Source: DASYTH01 sp045806965 (GTDB lineage: Bacteria; Actinomycetota; Actinomycetes; Mycobacteriales; Pseudonocardiaceae). From it: a stretch of DNA of 64,000 nt. Shown piece by piece: positions 1-9,442 of the stretch. The stretch's first letter is position 1. Every line of letters starts with the position of its first letter. The stretch is taken from positions 1 to 64,000 of the forward strand of contig JBJMIG010000060.1 of the NCBI GenBank assembly GCA_045806965.1, written 5' to 3'. Below the pieces are notes generated by a model, which was given only the letters and a program-made list of their open reading frames with translations, was not told the DNA's origin and did not search any database. The position numbers and the translations under genes are program-made.

Positions 1-2
1 CC

Positions 3-569
3 GCGCTGCCGCCCGACGCCAACCCGGCCGAGCGGCCGAGCGGTCGCCCGCGCACCGCCGCCGCGCAGCGGGCCTACGCCCGGCGGGCGCAGCGTGGCGG
101 GCACCGTCCGGAGCGCGCCGAGCAGGTCGTCACTCCCGGCGGGCGGGCCAGGTTCGTGGTGCTGATCATCATGCTGCTGGTGACCGGTATCGCGGCCACG
201 CTCTGGCTCTCCACCCAGGCCATCTCCGACTCCTACCGGTTGGAGCGCGCCAGGCAGGAGTCCAGTGACCTGTCCGAGCGGGCCGACGTGCTACAGCGCG
301 AAGTGTCCAAACTGGACTCGCCATCGGCGCTCGCCCAGCGGGCCAAGGAGTTGGGCATGGTGTTCCCCGGCGACCCGGCCCGGCTGGTGGTCGCTCCGGA
401 CGGGACCATCTCGATGGTGGGGGTGCCGAAGCCGGCGCCGAGCCAGGCGCCGCCCGCCGCCCCGACCACGTCTACCGCCACCACGCCGCCGCCCGGCGAC
501 CAGGGCGACGAACCCGCACCGCCGGCACCCGCGCTCGATCCGGACGCACCGGCGCAGGGCGCGGGCTGA
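3..569 (+). CDS. ftsL: FtsL-like septum formation protein (5' end outside window)
   Basis: The reading frame is open from the first bases of the window, so the N-terminus lies upstream; a GTG at 156 is probably internal. About 50 basic, Ala/Arg-rich cytoplasmic residues lead to one transmembrane helix (VVLIIMLLVTGIAATLWL), then a short coiled coil (YRLERARQESSDLSERADVLQREV) and a Pro/Thr/Ala-rich tail. This bitopic layout plus its place directly before ftsI fits FtsL, which acts with FtsB and FtsQ to activate septal peptidoglycan synthesis. FtsL sequences are poorly conserved, so the name rests largely on topology and position. Its stop codon overlaps the ftsI ATG by one base (TGATG), suggesting coupled translation. 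Confidence 0.85.
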   Translation, partial: ALPPDANPAERPSGRPRTAAAQRAYARRAQRGGHRPERAEQVVTPGGRARFVVLIIMLLVTGIAATLWLSTQAISDSYRLERARQESSDLSERADVLQREVSKLDSPSALAQRAKELGMVFPGDPARLVVAPDGTISMVGVPKPAPSQAPPAAPTTSTATTPPPGDQGDEPAPPAPALDPDAPAQGAG

Positions 570-2506
570 TGCCCCCGCCGCGCGGCGGCCGCCCGGCTCG
601 GCGTCCGGTGGCCCGGCGCGCGCCGCCGCCCCCCGCCAGACGCCTGCCGGTGCGCCCCGACAGGGTGCGCCGGCGGCCCGGCGTTGACCACCGCATCCGT
701 GTGGTGGCCGTCCGCTTTCTGCTGATCGCCGCTCTGGTCGCGGCCGGCATCCGGCTGATCCAGGTCCAGGCTTTCGAGTCCGAGGCGCTGGCCGCGCGCG
801 CGGAGAAACAGCGGGTCACCGAGATCGACATTCCGGCCACCCGCGGGTCCATCGTGGACCGAAACGGGGTGAAGCTGGCGTTCAGCGTCGAGTCGCGCGC
901 GCTGGCGTTCCTGCCGGACATGCAGCGTCGGGAGATCGAGAAGTACAACGCCAAGCACCCCGACGCGCCGCTGAACTACGACCAGCGCACCGCGGAGATC
1001 GCCCGAATCCTCCGGGAGGAGTTGGGCGGCAAGGTCAACGAGCAGGACATGCTCGACAAGCTGCGCCGCGACGCCTCGTTCGTCTACCTGGTGAACGGTG
1101 GTGTGGAACCGGCCAAGGCGCGGGAGATCCAGAAGCGGGTTCCGGAGATCACCATCGAGTACCGGGCGAACCGCGAGTACCCCGGGCACACGCTGGCCTC
1201 CGACATCGTCGGGGCGGCCAACTGGCGGATGGACGACTCCGACCCGGAGAAGCACAACCTGCACGGGTTGTCCGGACTGGAAATCCTGCGGGACAACGAC
1301 CTGGCCGGCACGCCGGGGCGGCGGATCGTGGACACCCAGAACGACAGCGGCGTGGTGATCCCCGGCACCGAGCGGGACGTGCGGCCGGCCACCGACGGCG
1401 CCAACCTCGAGCTGACCATCGACTCGGACCTGCAGTACTTCGTGCAGCAGCAGCTCACCGACTATGTCGCGCGCAGCGGGGCGAAGAGCGGCAGCGCGGT
1501 GATCATGGACGCGCACACCGGCGAGGTTTACGCGCTGGCCAACGACAAGAGCTTCGATCCCATGGACCCCAAGGGGTTCGATATCAAGGCGATGAGCAAC
1601 GCCGCGGTCACCACGCCGTTCGAACCGGGGTCGGTGAACAAGATCGTCACGGCGCTGTCCACGATCGAGTACGGGGTGAGCACGCCGGACGCGCGGCAAC
1701 AGGTCCCGGGACAGATCAGGGTGGCCGACCGCACCGTGCACGACGCCTGGAAGCACGGCACCCAGACCTTCACCACGACCGGGGTGTTCGCCAAGTCCTC
1801 CAACGTCGGCACGCTGATGCTGGCCCAGCAGGTCGGGCCCGACCGGTACGCCGACATGCTCAAGCGCCTCGGTCTGGGGCAGCGCACGGGCATCGGGCTG
1901 CCCGGGGAGAGCGCCGGCCGGGTGCCGCCGCGCGAGCAGTGGTCCGGCAGCACGTTCGGCAACCTGCCGATCGGGCAGGGTCTGTCCATGACCGTGCTCC
2001 AGATGGCCGGGATGTACCAGACCCTGGCCAACAACGGGGTGCGGGTGCCGCCGAGGATCGTCCGGGCCACGATCAACCCGGATGGCAGCCGGGTCGACGA
2101 GCCGCGCCCGGACGGAGTGCGTGTGGTCAGCCAGGAGACCGCGACCACGGTGCGGAACATGCTGCGCGCCACCGTGCAGAAGGCGCCCAACGGCAACTCC
2201 GGCACCGCGCCGGCCGCCGCGCTGGTCGGCTACCAGGTCTCCGCCAAGACCGGCACCGCGCAGCAGGTGGATCCGACCACCGGGCGGTACAGCGTCTCCA
2301 ACTACTGGATCACCTTCGCCGGCATCCTGCCAGCCGACGACCCGCGGTTCGTGGTCGGCGTCATGCTGGACGCGCCGCACTCCACCGGGCCGGAGGGGCG
2401 GTCGGCGGCGCCGCTGTTCCATGACATCGCCTCGTTTCTGGCCCAGCGCTACCACCTCCCGATGTCCAAGGAGGCGAGCCCGGTGGTGCCGCTGGTCGCC
2501 CCGTAG
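569..2506 (+). CDS. ftsI: Septal transpeptidase FtsI / class B penicillin-binding protein
   Basis: Crosslinks septal peptidoglycan in the divisome together with the glycosyltransferase FtsW. A basic, Pro-rich cytoplasmic leader of about 42 residues precedes one transmembrane helix at roughly 44-64. The PBP dimerisation domain follows (ATRGSIVDRNGVKLA), then a transpeptidase domain with all three active-site motifs: SVNK (nucleophile S355, K358), SSN (410-412) and KTG (560-562). At 645 residues it is of usual length for actinobacterial FtsI/PbpB, and no PASTA repeats are visible at the C-terminus. The start overlaps the ftsL stop. It is the last gene of the ftsL-ftsI block before an unexpected SWIM-domain gene. 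Confidence 0.96.
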   Translation: MPPPRGGRPARRPVARRAPPPPARRLPVRPDRVRRRPGVDHRIRVVAVRFLLIAALVAAGIRLIQVQAFESEALAARAEKQRVTEIDIPATRGSIVDRNGVKLAFSVESRALAFLPDMQRREIEKYNAKHPDAPLNYDQRTAEIARILREELGGKVNEQDMLDKLRRDASFVYLVNGGVEPAKAREIQKRVPEITIEYRANREYPGHTLASDIVGAANWRMDDSDPEKHNLHGLSGLEILRDNDLAGTPGRRIVDTQNDSGVVIPGTERDVRPATDGANLELTIDSDLQYFVQQQLTDYVARSGAKSGSAVIMDAHTGEVYALANDKSFDPMDPKGFDIKAMSNAAVTTPFEPGSVNKIVTALSTIEYGVSTPDARQQVPGQIRVADRTVHDAWKHGTQTFTTTGVFAKSSNVGTLMLAQQVGPDRYADMLKRLGLGQRTGIGLPGESAGRVPPREQWSGSTFGNLPIGQGLSMTVLQMAGMYQTLANNGVRVPPRIVRATINPDGSRVDEPRPDGVRVVSQETATTVRNMLRATVQKAPNGNSGTAPAAALVGYQVSAKTGTAQQVDPTTGRYSVSNYWITFAGILPADDPRFVVGVMLDAPHSTGPEGRSAAPLFHDIASFLAQRYHLPMSKEASPVVPLVAP

Positions 2507-2515
2507 GGTTGTCCG

Positions 2516-3973
2516 GTGGTCTGGTTCGGCGAGGTCGACCTGCGGGTGGCGGCTGGGCCGAAGTCGTTCGTCCGAGGCCGGGAGCTGGCGGCCGCGGTGG
2601 CCGACGTGCGGCACACGGCCGAGGGGATCGAGGCGGTCGTCCGCGGTGCCCAGCCGGCGGCCGGCGCCGATGACGGAGCCGACGAGTACAAGGTGTTCCT
2701 CGGGCCGGCGTCGCCCGGCCTGATCGGCGAGTGCGGCTGCGCCGAAGGCGGGTTCTGCGCGCACTGCGTCGCGGTCGGGCTGGCGCTGCTGGCCGAGCGG
2801 GAGCCGGACGCGGACGACGCACCAGATCCGGCCGGGCTGCCCCGGATCGGGACGATGCGCCGCCGGCTGGACGCGGTGCTCCAGGTGCGCGGGGCGGTGA
2901 GCCGGGACGGCAGCCCGGCCTACGCCGAGGTGGCCGGCGAGTTCCTGGACACCGTGGCGGAGCTGGTCGACAGCGGACACGCCGCCGAGGCGCGGCCGCT
3001 GGCCCGGGTGGCGGTGGAGCGGATCACCGAGAGCCTGCTGCTGATCGACGACGGGACCGGTGTGGTCCAGGCGACCTGCCAGCGTGCGCTCGGGCTCTAC
3101 GCGCGAGCCTGCGCCGCCGCCCGGCCGAACGCCGGCAAGCTCGCCGGATGGCTGTTCCGGCTCCAGCTCGACAGCCCCGGCTGGCCGGCCGTCGACCTGG
3201 CCGACTTCGCCGAGGCGCTCGGCGACGCCGGGCTGGCCGGCTACCGCGCACTCGTCGACGAGGCATGGGACAACCGCTCCGGCGAGATCGACATCCGCCG
3301 CACCCTGACCGTGCTGCTCATGCGCGAGCGGTTGGCCACGTTCGACGGCGCTCCCGAGTCGTTGGCGGAGGTGCTGTCCGCGGGCCTGCCCGACCCGGCC
3401 GCGTTCCTCGGCGCCGGCCGGGACTCGACGCCCTGGCTCGGCGAGTTCCTGGTGCAGGCCTACCTGGACAGCGGGCGCGGCGCGGAGGCGTTGGAGCTGC
3501 GGCGTTTCCAGCTCACCGCTCGACCGACCCGGGAGCAGTACGCGAAGCTGCGCGACACCGCGGCGTACCTGGGCTGCTGGGTGGACTTCCGGCCATGGGC
3601 GCTCGAGGTCCTGCGGGACGCGCCGGGCGAGCTGGCCGGCGCGTTGCTCGACGACGGCGCCCCGGACGAGGCGTGGGCAGCGGCCGAGCGCGCCGGCTGC
3701 CCCCGGCCGGCCTGGCTTGAGGTGGCTCGCCGCCGCGCCGCCGACCACCCGGCCGACGTCCTGCCCGGCTACCGGGTCCTGATCGAGCAGGCCGCGACCG
3801 GCACCGGCCGGCGCGTCTACCGCGAGGTCGCCGACCTGCTCCGCGAGCTGCGCGAAGCCGCCACCCGCGCCGGAGAGCTCGCCGGCTACCGCGTCCTGCT
3901 GGCGCAGCTGCGTGCGCGGCACCGCCGCCGGACCGCGTTCCTGGACGAGCTCGGCCGGGCTCAGCTGGACTGA
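2516..3973 (+). CDS. SWIM zinc-finger domain protein inserted in the dcw cluster
   Basis: A 485-residue soluble protein of unknown function. Near the N-terminus lies a SWIM-type zinc motif CxCx5CxH (C73, C75, C81, H83; CGCAEGGFCAHC), a fold linked to DNA or protein binding. The rest is Leu/Ala/Arg-rich and helical, with repeated patterns resembling TPR-like helical repeats (for example AEARPLARVAVERI, AEALELRRFQL, GELAGYRVLLAQLRARHR). No catalytic motif or membrane segment is seen. The GTG start lies 9 bases after the ftsI stop, so it is probably cotranscribed with ftsI. Its place between ftsI and murE is unusual. Base use looks like that of its neighbours, so recent transfer is not evident. 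Confidence 0.85.
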   Translation: MVWFGEVDLRVAAGPKSFVRGRELAAAVADVRHTAEGIEAVVRGAQPAAGADDGADEYKVFLGPASPGLIGECGCAEGGFCAHCVAVGLALLAEREPDADDAPDPAGLPRIGTMRRRLDAVLQVRGAVSRDGSPAYAEVAGEFLDTVAELVDSGHAAEARPLARVAVERITESLLLIDDGTGVVQATCQRALGLYARACAAARPNAGKLAGWLFRLQLDSPGWPAVDLADFAEALGDAGLAGYRALVDEAWDNRSGEIDIRRTLTVLLMRERLATFDGAPESLAEVLSAGLPDPAAFLGAGRDSTPWLGEFLVQAYLDSGRGAEALELRRFQLTARPTREQYAKLRDTAAYLGCWVDFRPWALEVLRDAPGELAGALLDDGAPDEAWAAAERAGCPRPAWLEVARRRAADHPADVLPGYRVLIEQAATGTGRRVYREVADLLRELREAATRAGELAGYRVLLAQLRARHRRRTAFLDELGRAQLD

Positions 3974-4054
3974 TTCGCCTACCCGGCCCGGATCGCGCGA
4001 GCCGTTCACCCCGGGGCACCGGATGCGTTCCGTACGCAGGTAGCCTTCCGCGAC

Positions 4055-5590
4055 GTGCCCGCCAAGCTGGTCGGCAAGGCCGCCCCGGCGCCACCCCGAC
4101 CCACCCAGATCACGCGCGTACCGCTGAGCACCCTGGTCAGCCGGGTCGGCGCGGAGCTGACCGGCGTGGCCGACGCCGTGGCCGTGACCGGCGTGACGCT
4201 GCGTGCGCAGCACGTCCTGCCCGGGGACCTGTTCGCCGCGCTGTCCGGGGCCAGGGCGCACGGCGCGGACTTCGCGGACCAGGCGATCTCCGGCGGCGCG
4301 GTCGCGGTGCTCACCGACCCGGCCGGGGCGCGGCGGCTGCGCGACGCCACCATCCCGGTGCTGGTACACGACGATCCGCGCACCGTGCTCGGTGAGCTGG
4401 CCGCCCTGGTGTACGGCGAGCCGTCGCTGCGACTCAAGGTCATCGGGGTCACCGGCACGTCCGGGAAGACCACCACCACGCACATGATCGAGTCCGGGTT
4501 GCGCGCCGCGGGGCACGCCACTGGGATGGTCGGCACGGTGGAGACCCGGATCGCCGGGGAACGGCTGGACAGCGCGTTCACCACTCCGGAGGCGCCGGAC
4601 CTGCAGGCGCTGCTCGCGGTGATGCTCGAGCGCGGCGTCAGCCACGTGCCGATGGAGGTGTCCAGCCACGCGCTCGCCCTCGGCCGGGTCGGCGGCATCC
4701 GGTTCGCGGTCGGCGCGTTCACCAACCTGTCCCAGGACCACCTGGACTTCCACGCGGACCTGGAGGACTACTTCCAGGCCAAGGCGCTGCTCTTCGACGG
4801 CCGCTCGGCGGTGGAGATCGTGTGCGTCGACAGCGACTGGGGCAAGCGGTTGGTCGGCGACGGCACGGTCACGGTGTCCGGGGAGGGCGCGGGCGACTGG
4901 ACGGCCTCCGCGCTGACGACCTCGGTCACCGGCGAGCAGGCGTTCGTCATGCACGGGCCGGATGGCCTGGTGCTGCCGACGACCGTGCCGATGCCCGGGT
5001 CGTTCAACGTGACCAACGCGCTGGTGGCCGCCGCCTGCCTGACCGCGGTCGGGGTGGCACCGGAGGCGATCGCCACCGGGCTGTCCACCGTGACGGTGCC
5101 CGGCCGGATGGAGCGGGTGGCACTCGGCCAGGACTTCACCGCGGTGGTCGACTACTCGCACAAGCCGGCCGCGGTCGCGCTGGCCCTCGACGCCATGCGC
5201 GCCCGGGCCGCCGGCCGGCTGATCGTGGTGCTCGGCTGCGGCGGCGACCGGGACGCGGCCAAGCGCCCGATGATGGGCGAGGCCGCGGCCCGGCGCAGCG
5301 ACGTACTGATCGTCACCGACGACAACCCGAGGAGCGAAGACCCGGCCGCGATCCGGGCCGAGATGCTGGCCGGCGCGCGAGCGGTGCCGCCGGGGCAGCG
5401 CGGTGCGGTGCTCGACATCGGCGACCGCCGGGCGGCGATCGCGGAGGCGGTGGACCGGGCGGGCGCCGGGGACGTGGTGATCATCGCCGGCAAGGGCCAC
5501 GAGACCGGTCAGGAGGTCGCCGGCGTGGTACACCCGTTCGACGACCGCGCGGAGTTGCGCGCGGCGATCAGCGGGCGGCTGGCCCGATGA
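4055..5590 (+). CDS. murE: UDP-MurNAc-tripeptide synthetase MurE
   Basis: Adds the third residue, here predicted to be diaminopimelate, to UDP-MurNAc-L-Ala-D-Glu using ATP, in the cytoplasm. The Mur ligase ATP loop GTSGKTTTT (K138) and the DNPR motif (423-426), which binds diaminopimelate in this family, are both present. Length is 511 residues. A -10-like TAGCCT (4041-4046) ends 8 bases before the GTG start and no Shine-Dalgarno is visible, so a leaderless transcript could begin here even though genes lie upstream. This suggests the SWIM gene splits the cluster into two transcription units. The stop overlaps the murF ATG (ATGA). Confidence 0.97.
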   Translation: MPAKLVGKAAPAPPRPTQITRVPLSTLVSRVGAELTGVADAVAVTGVTLRAQHVLPGDLFAALSGARAHGADFADQAISGGAVAVLTDPAGARRLRDATIPVLVHDDPRTVLGELAALVYGEPSLRLKVIGVTGTSGKTTTTHMIESGLRAAGHATGMVGTVETRIAGERLDSAFTTPEAPDLQALLAVMLERGVSHVPMEVSSHALALGRVGGIRFAVGAFTNLSQDHLDFHADLEDYFQAKALLFDGRSAVEIVCVDSDWGKRLVGDGTVTVSGEGAGDWTASALTTSVTGEQAFVMHGPDGLVLPTTVPMPGSFNVTNALVAAACLTAVGVAPEAIATGLSTVTVPGRMERVALGQDFTAVVDYSHKPAAVALALDAMRARAAGRLIVVLGCGGDRDAAKRPMMGEAAARRSDVLIVTDDNPRSEDPAAIRAEMLAGARAVPPGQRGAVLDIGDRRAAIAEAVDRAGAGDVVIIAGKGHETGQEVAGVVHPFDDRAELRAAISGRLAR

Positions 5591-7035
5591 TCCCGATGAC
5601 GCTCGGCGAGATCGCCGCCGCGGTCGGCGGCCGGTTACATCGCGCCACCGGCGACGAGGTGGTCAGCGGCACCGTCGAGTTCGACTCGAGGGAGATCGGC
5701 GCGGGCGGGCTGTTCGTCGCGGTGCCCGGGGAGCGGGTGGACGGCCACGACTTCGCCGCCAAGGCGGTGGCCGCCGGTGCGGTCGGCGTGCTCGCGGCGC
5801 GCCAGGTGGACGCACCCGCGGTGCTGGTGCCGCCGGTCGCCGACGCGCACCGCCGGTCCGTCGCGCTGACCGGGGACACCGACGGTTCCGGCGCCGCCGT
5901 GCTCGGCGGACTCGGCGCGCTGGCGCACGAGGTCGCGGACCGGCTCAACGCGGGCGGACTCACCATCGTCGGCGTCACCGGTTCGTCCGGCAAGACGTCC
6001 ACCAAGGACCTGATGGCCCAGTTGCTCGAGCCGATGGGCGAGACGGTGGCGCCGCCCGGCTCGTTCAACAACGAGTTGGGCCACCCGTGGACGGTGCTGC
6101 GGGCCACGGCCGCCACCCGGTACCTGGTGCTCGAGCTGTCCGCCAGGGGGCCGGGGCACATCGCCGCGCTGTGCCGGACCGCGCGCCCGAGGATCGGGGT
6201 CGTGCTCAACGTCGGCAGCGCCCATCTCGGCGAGTTCGGCTCCCGGGAGGGCATCGCGCGCACCAAGGGCGAGCTGGTCGAGGCGTTGCCGTCGGACGGC
6301 CTCGCGGTGCTCAACGCGGACGACCCGATCGTGGCCGCGATGGCCGCCCGCACCGAGGCCAGGGTGGTGTTGGTCGGCCAGTCGGCCGGAGCCGATCTGC
6401 GGGCCACCGACATCGAGCTGGACGCCGAGGCCAGAGCCGGCTTCCGGATCGGCGGCCCGAGCGGCCCCGTTGTCCAGCTCGGGCTGCACGGCGCGCATCA
6501 GGTCGGCAACGCGCTGGCCTGCGCGGCGGTGGCGGTCGAGCTGGGTGCGAGGCTCGAGGAGGTGGCGCAGCGGCTGTCCGCGGCCCGGCGCCGTTCCGGG
6601 CGCCGGATGGAGCTGCGCACCAGGGCGGACGGCGTCACCGTGGTCAACGACTCGTACAACGCCAACCCGGAGTCGATGAGCGCGGCGCTGCGCACCCTGG
6701 CCGCGCTGGCCGGCGGGCGGCGGCGATCATGGGCCGTGCTCGGCATCATGGCCGAGCTCGGCGAGTCCAGCGAGGCCGCGCACGCCGAGATCGGCCGGCT
6801 CGCGGTCGACCTCGGGGTGGACCGCCTCATCGTGGTCGGCGAGCCGGCCGCGGCGATGCTCGCCGAGGTCGAGAACAAGGAGGCTGTGCTGGTGCCGGAC
6901 GTCGACGCCGCGGTCGCGCTGCTGCGCGCCGAGCTGCGACCGGAGGACGTCGTGCTGGTCAAGGCATCGAAGGTGGCCGCGCTCTGGCGGGTCGCCGAGG
7001 CGTTGCTCGCCGGGCGCGACGGTGGTGTGGCGTGA
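5587..7035 (+). CDS. murF: UDP-MurNAc-tripeptide--D-Ala-D-Ala ligase MurF
   Basis: Completes the UDP-MurNAc-pentapeptide by adding D-Ala-D-Ala. The protein opens MIPMTLGEIAAAVGGRL, carries the Mur ligase ATP loop GVTGSSGKTSTK (K136) and the ligase motif NDSYNANPESM. The ATG at 5587 overlaps the murE stop by four bases; an in-frame ATG at 5596 is an alternative. At 482 residues it is of normal length. The end overlaps the mraY start (GTGA), so MurE, MurF and MraY are probably made from one coupled message. Confidence 0.97.
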   Translation: MIPMTLGEIAAAVGGRLHRATGDEVVSGTVEFDSREIGAGGLFVAVPGERVDGHDFAAKAVAAGAVGVLAARQVDAPAVLVPPVADAHRRSVALTGDTDGSGAAVLGGLGALAHEVADRLNAGGLTIVGVTGSSGKTSTKDLMAQLLEPMGETVAPPGSFNNELGHPWTVLRATAATRYLVLELSARGPGHIAALCRTARPRIGVVLNVGSAHLGEFGSREGIARTKGELVEALPSDGLAVLNADDPIVAAMAARTEARVVLVGQSAGADLRATDIELDAEARAGFRIGGPSGPVVQLGLHGAHQVGNALACAAVAVELGARLEEVAQRLSAARRRSGRRMELRTRADGVTVVNDSYNANPESMSAALRTLAALAGGRRRSWAVLGIMAELGESSEAAHAEIGRLAVDLGVDRLIVVGEPAAAMLAEVENKEAVLVPDVDAAVALLRAELRPEDVVLVKASKVAALWRVAEALLAGRDGGVA

Positions 7036-8120
7036 AGGCCATCCTCATCGCCGCCGCCATCGCCCTCGTCGTCTCCATCCTGTTCACCCCGTACCTGATC
7101 CGGTTCTTCTCCCGGCAGGGCTTCGGCCAGGAGATCCGCGAGGAGGGCCCGCAGGGCCACCAGTCCAAGCGCGGCACCCCGACCATGGGCGGCGTGGCGA
7201 TCATGGTCGCCATGTGGACCGGCTACCTGGTGGCGCACCTGTCCAACGCGGTGTCCACCAACCGGGGCGAGGCGCCGACCGCATCCGGGCTGCTGGTCCT
7301 GCTGCTCGCCACCGGACTCGGCATCGTCGGTTTCTTCGACGACTTCATCAAGATCCGCAAGGGCCGCAACCTCGGCCTGAACAAGACCGGGAAGATGGTC
7401 GGGATGCTGGCCGTCGCCGTGGTCTTCGCGATCATGGCCTTGCAGTTCGGCGACGAGCACAACCTCAGCCCGGCATCGGTGCACCTGTCCTTCGTCCGGG
7501 ACATCGCGATCATCTCGTTCGGCACCATCGGGTTCGTCGTGTTCTGTTACCTGGCGGTATCCGCCTGGTCCAACGCGGTGAACTTCACCGACGGGCTCGA
7601 CGGGCTGGCCGGCGGCTCCTCCGCGCTGGTGTTCGCGATCTACGTGGTGATCTCGTTCTGGCAGTTCCGCTACAACTGCGGAGCCGACCACCCCTCGGTC
7701 GGCTGCTACGACGTGCGTGACCCGCTCGACCTCGCGGTGGTGGCCGCCGCCGCGATGGGCGCCTGCATCGGGTTCCTCTGGTGGAACGCCGCCCCGGCCA
7801 AGATCTTCATGGGGGACACCGGGTCGCTCGCGCTCGGTGGGCTGGTCGCCGGGCTGTCCATCACCACCCGCACCGAGCTGCTGATGGTGGTGGTCGGCGG
7901 GCTGTTCGTGGTCGAGGCGCTTTCGGTGGTGCTCCAGATCGCGGTGTTCCGCACCTCGCGGCGACGGCTCTTCCGGATGGCGCCGTTCCACCACCACTTC
8001 GAGCTGGCCGGATGGGCCGAAACCACGGTGATCATCCGGTTCTGGCTGCTCGCCGGGATCTGCGCCATGTTCGGGCTCGGCCTGTTCTACAGCGAGTGGC
8101 TCACCGCGACGGGAAGTTGA
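7032..8120 (+). CDS. mraY: Phospho-MurNAc-pentapeptide transferase MraY
   Basis: Integral membrane enzyme that transfers phospho-MurNAc-pentapeptide to undecaprenyl phosphate, forming lipid I. The 362-residue product is strongly hydrophobic with about ten predicted membrane helices and the family motifs FFDDFIK, NFTDGLDGLAGG and HHHFELAGW. The GTG start overlaps the murF stop in a GTGA arrangement. The gene is followed 2 bases later by murD. Confidence 0.97.
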   Translation: MKAILIAAAIALVVSILFTPYLIRFFSRQGFGQEIREEGPQGHQSKRGTPTMGGVAIMVAMWTGYLVAHLSNAVSTNRGEAPTASGLLVLLLATGLGIVGFFDDFIKIRKGRNLGLNKTGKMVGMLAVAVVFAIMALQFGDEHNLSPASVHLSFVRDIAIISFGTIGFVVFCYLAVSAWSNAVNFTDGLDGLAGGSSALVFAIYVVISFWQFRYNCGADHPSVGCYDVRDPLDLAVVAAAAMGACIGFLWWNAAPAKIFMGDTGSLALGGLVAGLSITTRTELLMVVVGGLFVVEALSVVLQIAVFRTSRRRLFRMAPFHHHFELAGWAETTVIIRFWLLAGICAMFGLGLFYSEWLTATGS

Positions 8121-8122
8121 CG

Positions 8123-9442
8123 GTGTTCGCCGGGAAGCGCGTGCTGGTGGCCGGGGCCGGGGTCAGCGGCCGCTCCGTGGCCCGGGTGCTCGACCGGCTC
8201 GGCGCGGCGGTCACCGTGACCGACGCGAACGCCGAGCGGCTGGCCGGGTTGCCCGGCACCGCCCGGCCGGGGCTGACCGAACCCCCCGATGGCACCGACC
8301 TGGTGGTGACCAGCCCGGGTTGGCGGCCGGACAGCCCGCTGCTACTCGCCGCCGAGCGGGCCGGCGTCGAGGTGATCGGCGACGTCGAGCTGGCCTGGCG
8401 GGTCGCGGAGCACCCCAGCTGGCTCGCGGTGACCGGGACCAACGGCAAGACCACCACGGTCGGCATGCTGGAGTCGATCCTGCGCGCCGCCGGGGTGGAC
8501 GCGGTGGCCTGCGGCAATGTCGGGCTGCCGGTCATCGACGCGGTGCTGGCCGGCACCGAGGTGCTCGCCGTCGAGCTGTCCAGCTTCCAGCTGCACTGGC
8601 AGTCCTCGTTACGTCCCAAGGCCGCCGTGGTGCTCAACGTGGCCGAGGACCACCTGGACTGGCACGGCTCGCTCGACGACTACGCCGCCGCCAAGGGCCG
8701 GATCTACGCCGGAGCCGAGCTGGCGCTGTACAACGCGGACGACGTCTGGTCGACGCTGCTCGCCGTCGGGCACCCGAACCCGGTCGGCTTCACCCTGGAC
8801 GAGCCGGGCGAGCACCGCTTCGGCGTGGTGGACGGCTGGCTGGTGGACGGCGACGACCGGCTGGCCGAGGTGGCCGACGTGCCCGCGCCGGGACTGCACA
8901 ACGTGGCCAACGCGCTGGCCGCCGCGGCGCTGGCTCGCTGTTACGGGGTGCGCCCCACCGCGGTCCGGGACGGCCTGGTCGCGTTCCGCCCGGGCGGACA
9001 CCGCGCCACCCTGGTCGGGGAGTGGCAGAACATCCGCTACGTCAACGACTCCAAGGCAACCAACCCGCACGCGGCGGCCGGCTCGCTCGGCGCCTACCCC
9101 TCGGTGGTCTGGCTGGTCGGCGGGCAGCTCAAGGGCGCATCCATCGACAACCTCATCGCCGATGCCGCCGCCCGGCTGCGCGGCGTCGTCGTCCTGGGCG
9201 CCGACCGGGACCTGATCTCCGCGGCGCTCGCGCGACACGCGCCACAGATCCCCACGTACCAGGTGGGTCCGGGAGACGATGAGCCCATGATGGCGGCGGT
9301 GCGCGCGGCGAAGGACCTGGCCCGGCCCGGCGATGTGGTGCTGCTCGCCCCGGCGGCCGCGTCGCTCGACATGTTCACCGACTACGCGGCTCGGGGCGAC
9401 GCGTTCGCGGAAGCGGTGAGACGCCTGCACGAGGCGGGCTGA
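8123..9442 (+). CDS. murD: UDP-MurNAc-L-Ala--D-Glu ligase MurD
   Basis: Adds D-glutamate to UDP-MurNAc-L-alanine. The N-terminal Rossmann-like segment VLVAGAGVSGRSVARVL is followed by the ATP loop VTGTNGKTTTV (K109) and the later motifs NDSKATNPHAA and VGGQLKG. I chose the GTG at 8123 because GGAAG lies 6 bases upstream; an in-frame TTG at 8117 would overlap mraY. The product is 439 residues. Its stop overlaps the ftsW ATG by one base. Confidence 0.96.
   Translation: MFAGKRVLVAGAGVSGRSVARVLDRLGAAVTVTDANAERLAGLPGTARPGLTEPPDGTDLVVTSPGWRPDSPLLLAAERAGVEVIGDVELAWRVAEHPSWLAVTGTNGKTTTVGMLESILRAAGVDAVACGNVGLPVIDAVLAGTEVLAVELSSFQLHWQSSLRPKAAVVLNVAEDHLDWHGSLDDYAAAKGRIYAGAELALYNADDVWSTLLAVGHPNPVGFTLDEPGEHRFGVVDGWLVDGDDRLAEVADVPAPGLHNVANALAAAALARCYGVRPTAVRDGLVAFRPGGHRATLVGEWQNIRYVNDSKATNPHAAAGSLGAYPSVVWLVGGQLKGASIDNLIADAAARLRGVVVLGADRDLISAALARHAPQIPTYQVGPGDDEPMMAAVRAAKDLARPGDVVLLAPAAASLDMFTDYAARGDAFAEAVRRLHEAG

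Noticed and set aside
233..5533. A 1766-residue open frame on the - strand
   Set aside because: It runs antisense to ftsL, ftsI, the SWIM gene and murE, has the His/Arg/Gly-rich composition of a shadow frame in GC-rich DNA, and shows no domain.
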